This document shows positions 13,593 to 15,215 of a stretch of 15,215 nt of DNA, piece by piece. The DNA lies in assembly GCA_013152215.1 (NCBI GenBank), contig JAADGT010000176.1:1-15215 (forward strand), given 5' to 3'. The position numbers were made by a program, and so were the translations under genes. The stretch is from Deltaproteobacteria bacterium. GTDB lineage: Bacteria > Desulfobacterota > Deferrisomatia > Deferrisomatales > Deferrisomataceae. The notes below the pieces were generated by a model. The model did not search any database. It was not told the origin of the DNA and worked only from the letters and a program-made list of their open reading frames with translations. Within the stretch, counting starts at the first letter, position 1, and each line of letters opens with the position of its first letter.

Positions 13593-14885
13593 ATGAGACG
13601 CAACTGGACGACTTGGGTTGCCGGGCTCGCGGTGCTGGGGCTTTCGTCCCCCGCCTTCCCGGCGGGGTTCCACATCCGCGAGCAGGGCGCCAAGGCCATG
13701 GGCATGGCCAACGCCTTCGTGGCCCAGGCCGACGACCCCTCGGCCATCTTCTACAACCCGGCCGGCCTCGCCTTCCAAACAGGCAGCCAGATGAGCCTGG
13801 GCGTGACCATCATCCAGGTGCCCGAGACCGAGTTCGAGGGGAAGACCTGGCTGGGGGACAAGAACGTGAGCGGCTCGGAGTTCTCTGGCAAGCAGAGCGC
13901 CCGGCCCGACATCTTCTTCCCTCCGAACATCTACGCCACCACCAAGCTCGAGTCGGCGCCCGTGGCCTTCGGGATCGGCATCAACTCCTTGTACCCCTTG
14001 GCGAAACGCTGGGACACCACCAGCCCCTTCCGGGACGACGTCAAGGAAGTGGCGATCAAGCCCATCAACGTAAACCCCACGGTGGCGTTCCAGTGGAAGA
14101 ACCTCGGCATCGCCTTCGGGGTGGACTACACCTATGCCACGTTGTGGCTGGAGAACGCGCCGTACACCACGGTGTACGACGGCGCGGGAAACCCCATCAA
14201 CCTGAACGTGGGTGACCTGGAGATCGAAGGCACGGGTGACGGCTGGGGCTTCAACTTCGGCCTGCTGTGGAAGCCCTCGGAGACCTGGTCCTTCGGAGTT
14301 TCGTACCGCAGCCGCATCAAGATCGAGGTGGACGACGGCGACGCGGACCTCATGGTGAGCCAGAAGGCCCAGGACGTGCTGGGGCTTCCCAGCCACGTCA
14401 ACACCGACGGTTCCACGGACATCACCCTCCCGGACACCTGGAGCTTCGCGGTGGCCTGGAGGCCCACGAAGAAGCTCACCTTCGAGTTCGACGTGGACCG
14501 GTTCGGGTGGAGCTCGTACGACGAGCTGACCCTGGACTTCGAGGACGAGACGGTCCTCCACGACGAGACCCTGCCCAAGGACTGGGAGAACACCTGGACC
14601 TTCCGGTTCGGGGCCCAGTACGCGGTGAACGACAACCTGGACCTGCGGGCCGGGTACGCCTACGACAACACCCCGGTGCCCGACGACACCCTGGGGCCCG
14701 ATCTCCCGGACTCGGACCGCCACAACGTCACCCTCGGGCTGGGCTGGCACAACGAGCACGGGGCGCTCGACCTGGCGTACATGGCCGTGCTGTTCAAGGA
14801 CCGAAGCGTGTCCAACGACCACCAGGACGGTGAATACAAAAGCGAGGCCCACCTGTTCGCGGCGAACGTGAGCTTCTGGTTCTGA
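13593..14885 (+). CDS. fadL: FadL/OMPP1-family outer-membrane long-chain fatty acid transporter
   Basis: A 430-residue beta-barrel protein. Residues 1-24 are a Sec signal peptide ending PAFPA, with the mature chain starting GFHIREQGAKAMGMANAFVA, the typical FadL N-terminal plug. The family's NPA motif is present at residues 55-57 (IFYNPAGL), the region that moves on ligand binding in E. coli FadL. Alternating amphipathic strands fill the rest, and the chain ends in SFWF, a C-terminal aromatic signal for barrel insertion by the BAM complex. Proteins of this family carry fatty acids or other hydrophobic compounds, including aromatic hydrocarbons, across the outer membrane. The lipase immediately upstream and the acyl-CoA synthetase operon argue for fatty acids. 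ATG 13593 follows AGGAGGT by 7 bp, and a strong terminator follows the gene. Confidence 0.92.
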   Translation: MRRNWTTWVAGLAVLGLSSPAFPAGFHIREQGAKAMGMANAFVAQADDPSAIFYNPAGLAFQTGSQMSLGVTIIQVPETEFEGKTWLGDKNVSGSEFSGKQSARPDIFFPPNIYATTKLESAPVAFGIGINSLYPLAKRWDTTSPFRDDVKEVAIKPINVNPTVAFQWKNLGIAFGVDYTYATLWLENAPYTTVYDGAGNPINLNVGDLEIEGTGDGWGFNFGLLWKPSETWSFGVSYRSRIKIEVDDGDADLMVSQKAQDVLGLPSHVNTDGSTDITLPDTWSFAVAWRPTKKLTFEFDVDRFGWSSYDELTLDFEDETVLHDETLPKDWENTWTFRFGAQYAVNDNLDLRAGYAYDNTPVPDDTLGPDLPDSDRHNVTLGLGWHNEHGALDLAYMAVLFKDRSVSNDHQDGEYKSEAHLFAANVSFWF

Positions 14886-14911
14886 TCCTGCTCCTGGCGT
14901 CCAGAAGCACG

Positions 14912-14947
14912 AAGGCCCGCCCCGGCAACGTCCGGGGCGGGCCTTTT
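14912..14947 (+). terminator. Rho-independent terminator after fadL
   Basis: AAGGCCCGCCCCGG (14912-14925) and CCGGGGCGGGCCTT (14932-14945) form a perfect 14-bp stem with a CAACGT loop, continuing into TTCTTC. It terminates the lipase-fadL transcript. On the minus strand only a two-base T run follows the stem, so a role for the convergent gene to its right is possible but weaker. Confidence 0.88.
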
Positions 14948-14984
14948 CTTCGAAGCCTTTGCAGGTCGGCAAGTCCCCCGGACC

Positions 14985-15215
14985 TCACGGCATCAGCTGC
15001 AACGCCGTCTCCCGGATGAGATCGGCCATCGCCAGCCGCTCGAGCCATTCACCGGGGATGCCCGACGCCCCGTAGTAGGCCCCGGCGATCTGACCGTACA
15101 CGGCCGCGGTGGTGTCCGCGTCGTCCCCCAGGTTCACCGCCAGCAGGCACCCCTCCCGGAAGCTCCCGGACCGGTGGAACGCCCACAGAGCCGCCTCCAA
15201 CGAGGCCACCACGTA
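14985..15215 (-). CDS. ADP-ribosylglycohydrolase family protein, C-terminal fragment
   Basis: The last 76 residues plus stop codon of a minus-strand gene entering from the right edge. The stretch LAVNLGDDADTTAAVYGQIAGAYYG contains the GDDADT motif (coded at 15128-15111) whose aspartates and threonine bind the magnesium or manganese pair in DraG and ARH-type ADP-ribosylhydrolases. This C-terminal position, the preceding ASLEAALWAF and the following IPGEWLERL are typical of the family. These enzymes remove ADP-ribose from proteins such as dinitrogenase reductase, or act on other ADP-ribosyl compounds. The substrate cannot be told from this fragment, and no nitrogenase genes are in view. The gene is convergent with fadL. 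Confidence 0.88.
   Translation of the reverse strand, partial: YVVASLEAALWAFHRSGSFREGCLLAVNLGDDADTTAAVYGQIAGAYYGASGIPGEWLERLAMADLIRETALQLMP

Overview
The window is GC-rich, gene-dense DNA from a diderm bacterium. The outer-membrane FadL porin and the lipobox lipoprotein imply an outer membrane. A short CarD regulator followed by what looks like a PIN/TRAM-type membrane protein, together with a Bacillus-like fatty-acid operon in GC-rich DNA, would fit a deltaproteobacterial lineage (Desulfobacterota or relatives). That placement is inference from gene content only. No tRNA, rRNA, CRISPR array, insertion sequence or origin is visible.

Left flank (1-3207). On the minus strand a CarD/CdnL RNA-polymerase-binding regulator is followed 2 bp later by the start of a membrane protein that runs off the left edge. 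Divergent from carD is a DUF362 protein with two [4Fe-4S] clusters. Convergent with that are, on the minus strand, a probable tRNA-queuosine mannosyltransferase and a previously uncalled 49-codon single-pass membrane ORF.

Centre (3363-11460). One long plus-strand operon encodes a complete fatty-acid activation and beta-oxidation route: acyl-CoA synthetase (FadD/LcfA), a TetR-family FadR, a fused 3-hydroxyacyl-CoA dehydrogenase/enoyl-CoA hydratase (FadN type), a thiolase (FadA) and a long acyl-CoA dehydrogenase (FadE, YusJ type). The genes resemble Bacillus subtilis lcfA-fadR and fadN-fadA-fadE joined into one unit, not E. coli fadBA. A good sigma-70 promoter, a near-perfect FadR-type operator just after the expected transcription start, and a strong terminator at the far end bound the unit. 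A 16-bp tandem repeat plus hairpin sits in the only sizeable internal gap, between fadN and fadA. ETF genes needed by FadE are not in the window.

Right part (11461-14947). A two-gene unit encodes a large lipoprotein alpha/beta-hydrolase resembling the Vibrio surface lysophospholipase VolA, followed by a FadL-family outer-membrane fatty-acid channel and a strong hairpin terminator. With the operon before it, this gives a complete route: lipid hydrolysis at the surface, FadL import, CoA activation, beta-oxidation. The last 231 bp are the C-terminal end of an ADP-ribosylglycohydrolase on the minus strand.

The most notable points are the FadR operator/promoter architecture, the merged Bacillus-type fad operon, the VolA-like/FadL pair, the bacterial QTMAN-like gene and the repeat/hairpin in the fadN-fadA gap.
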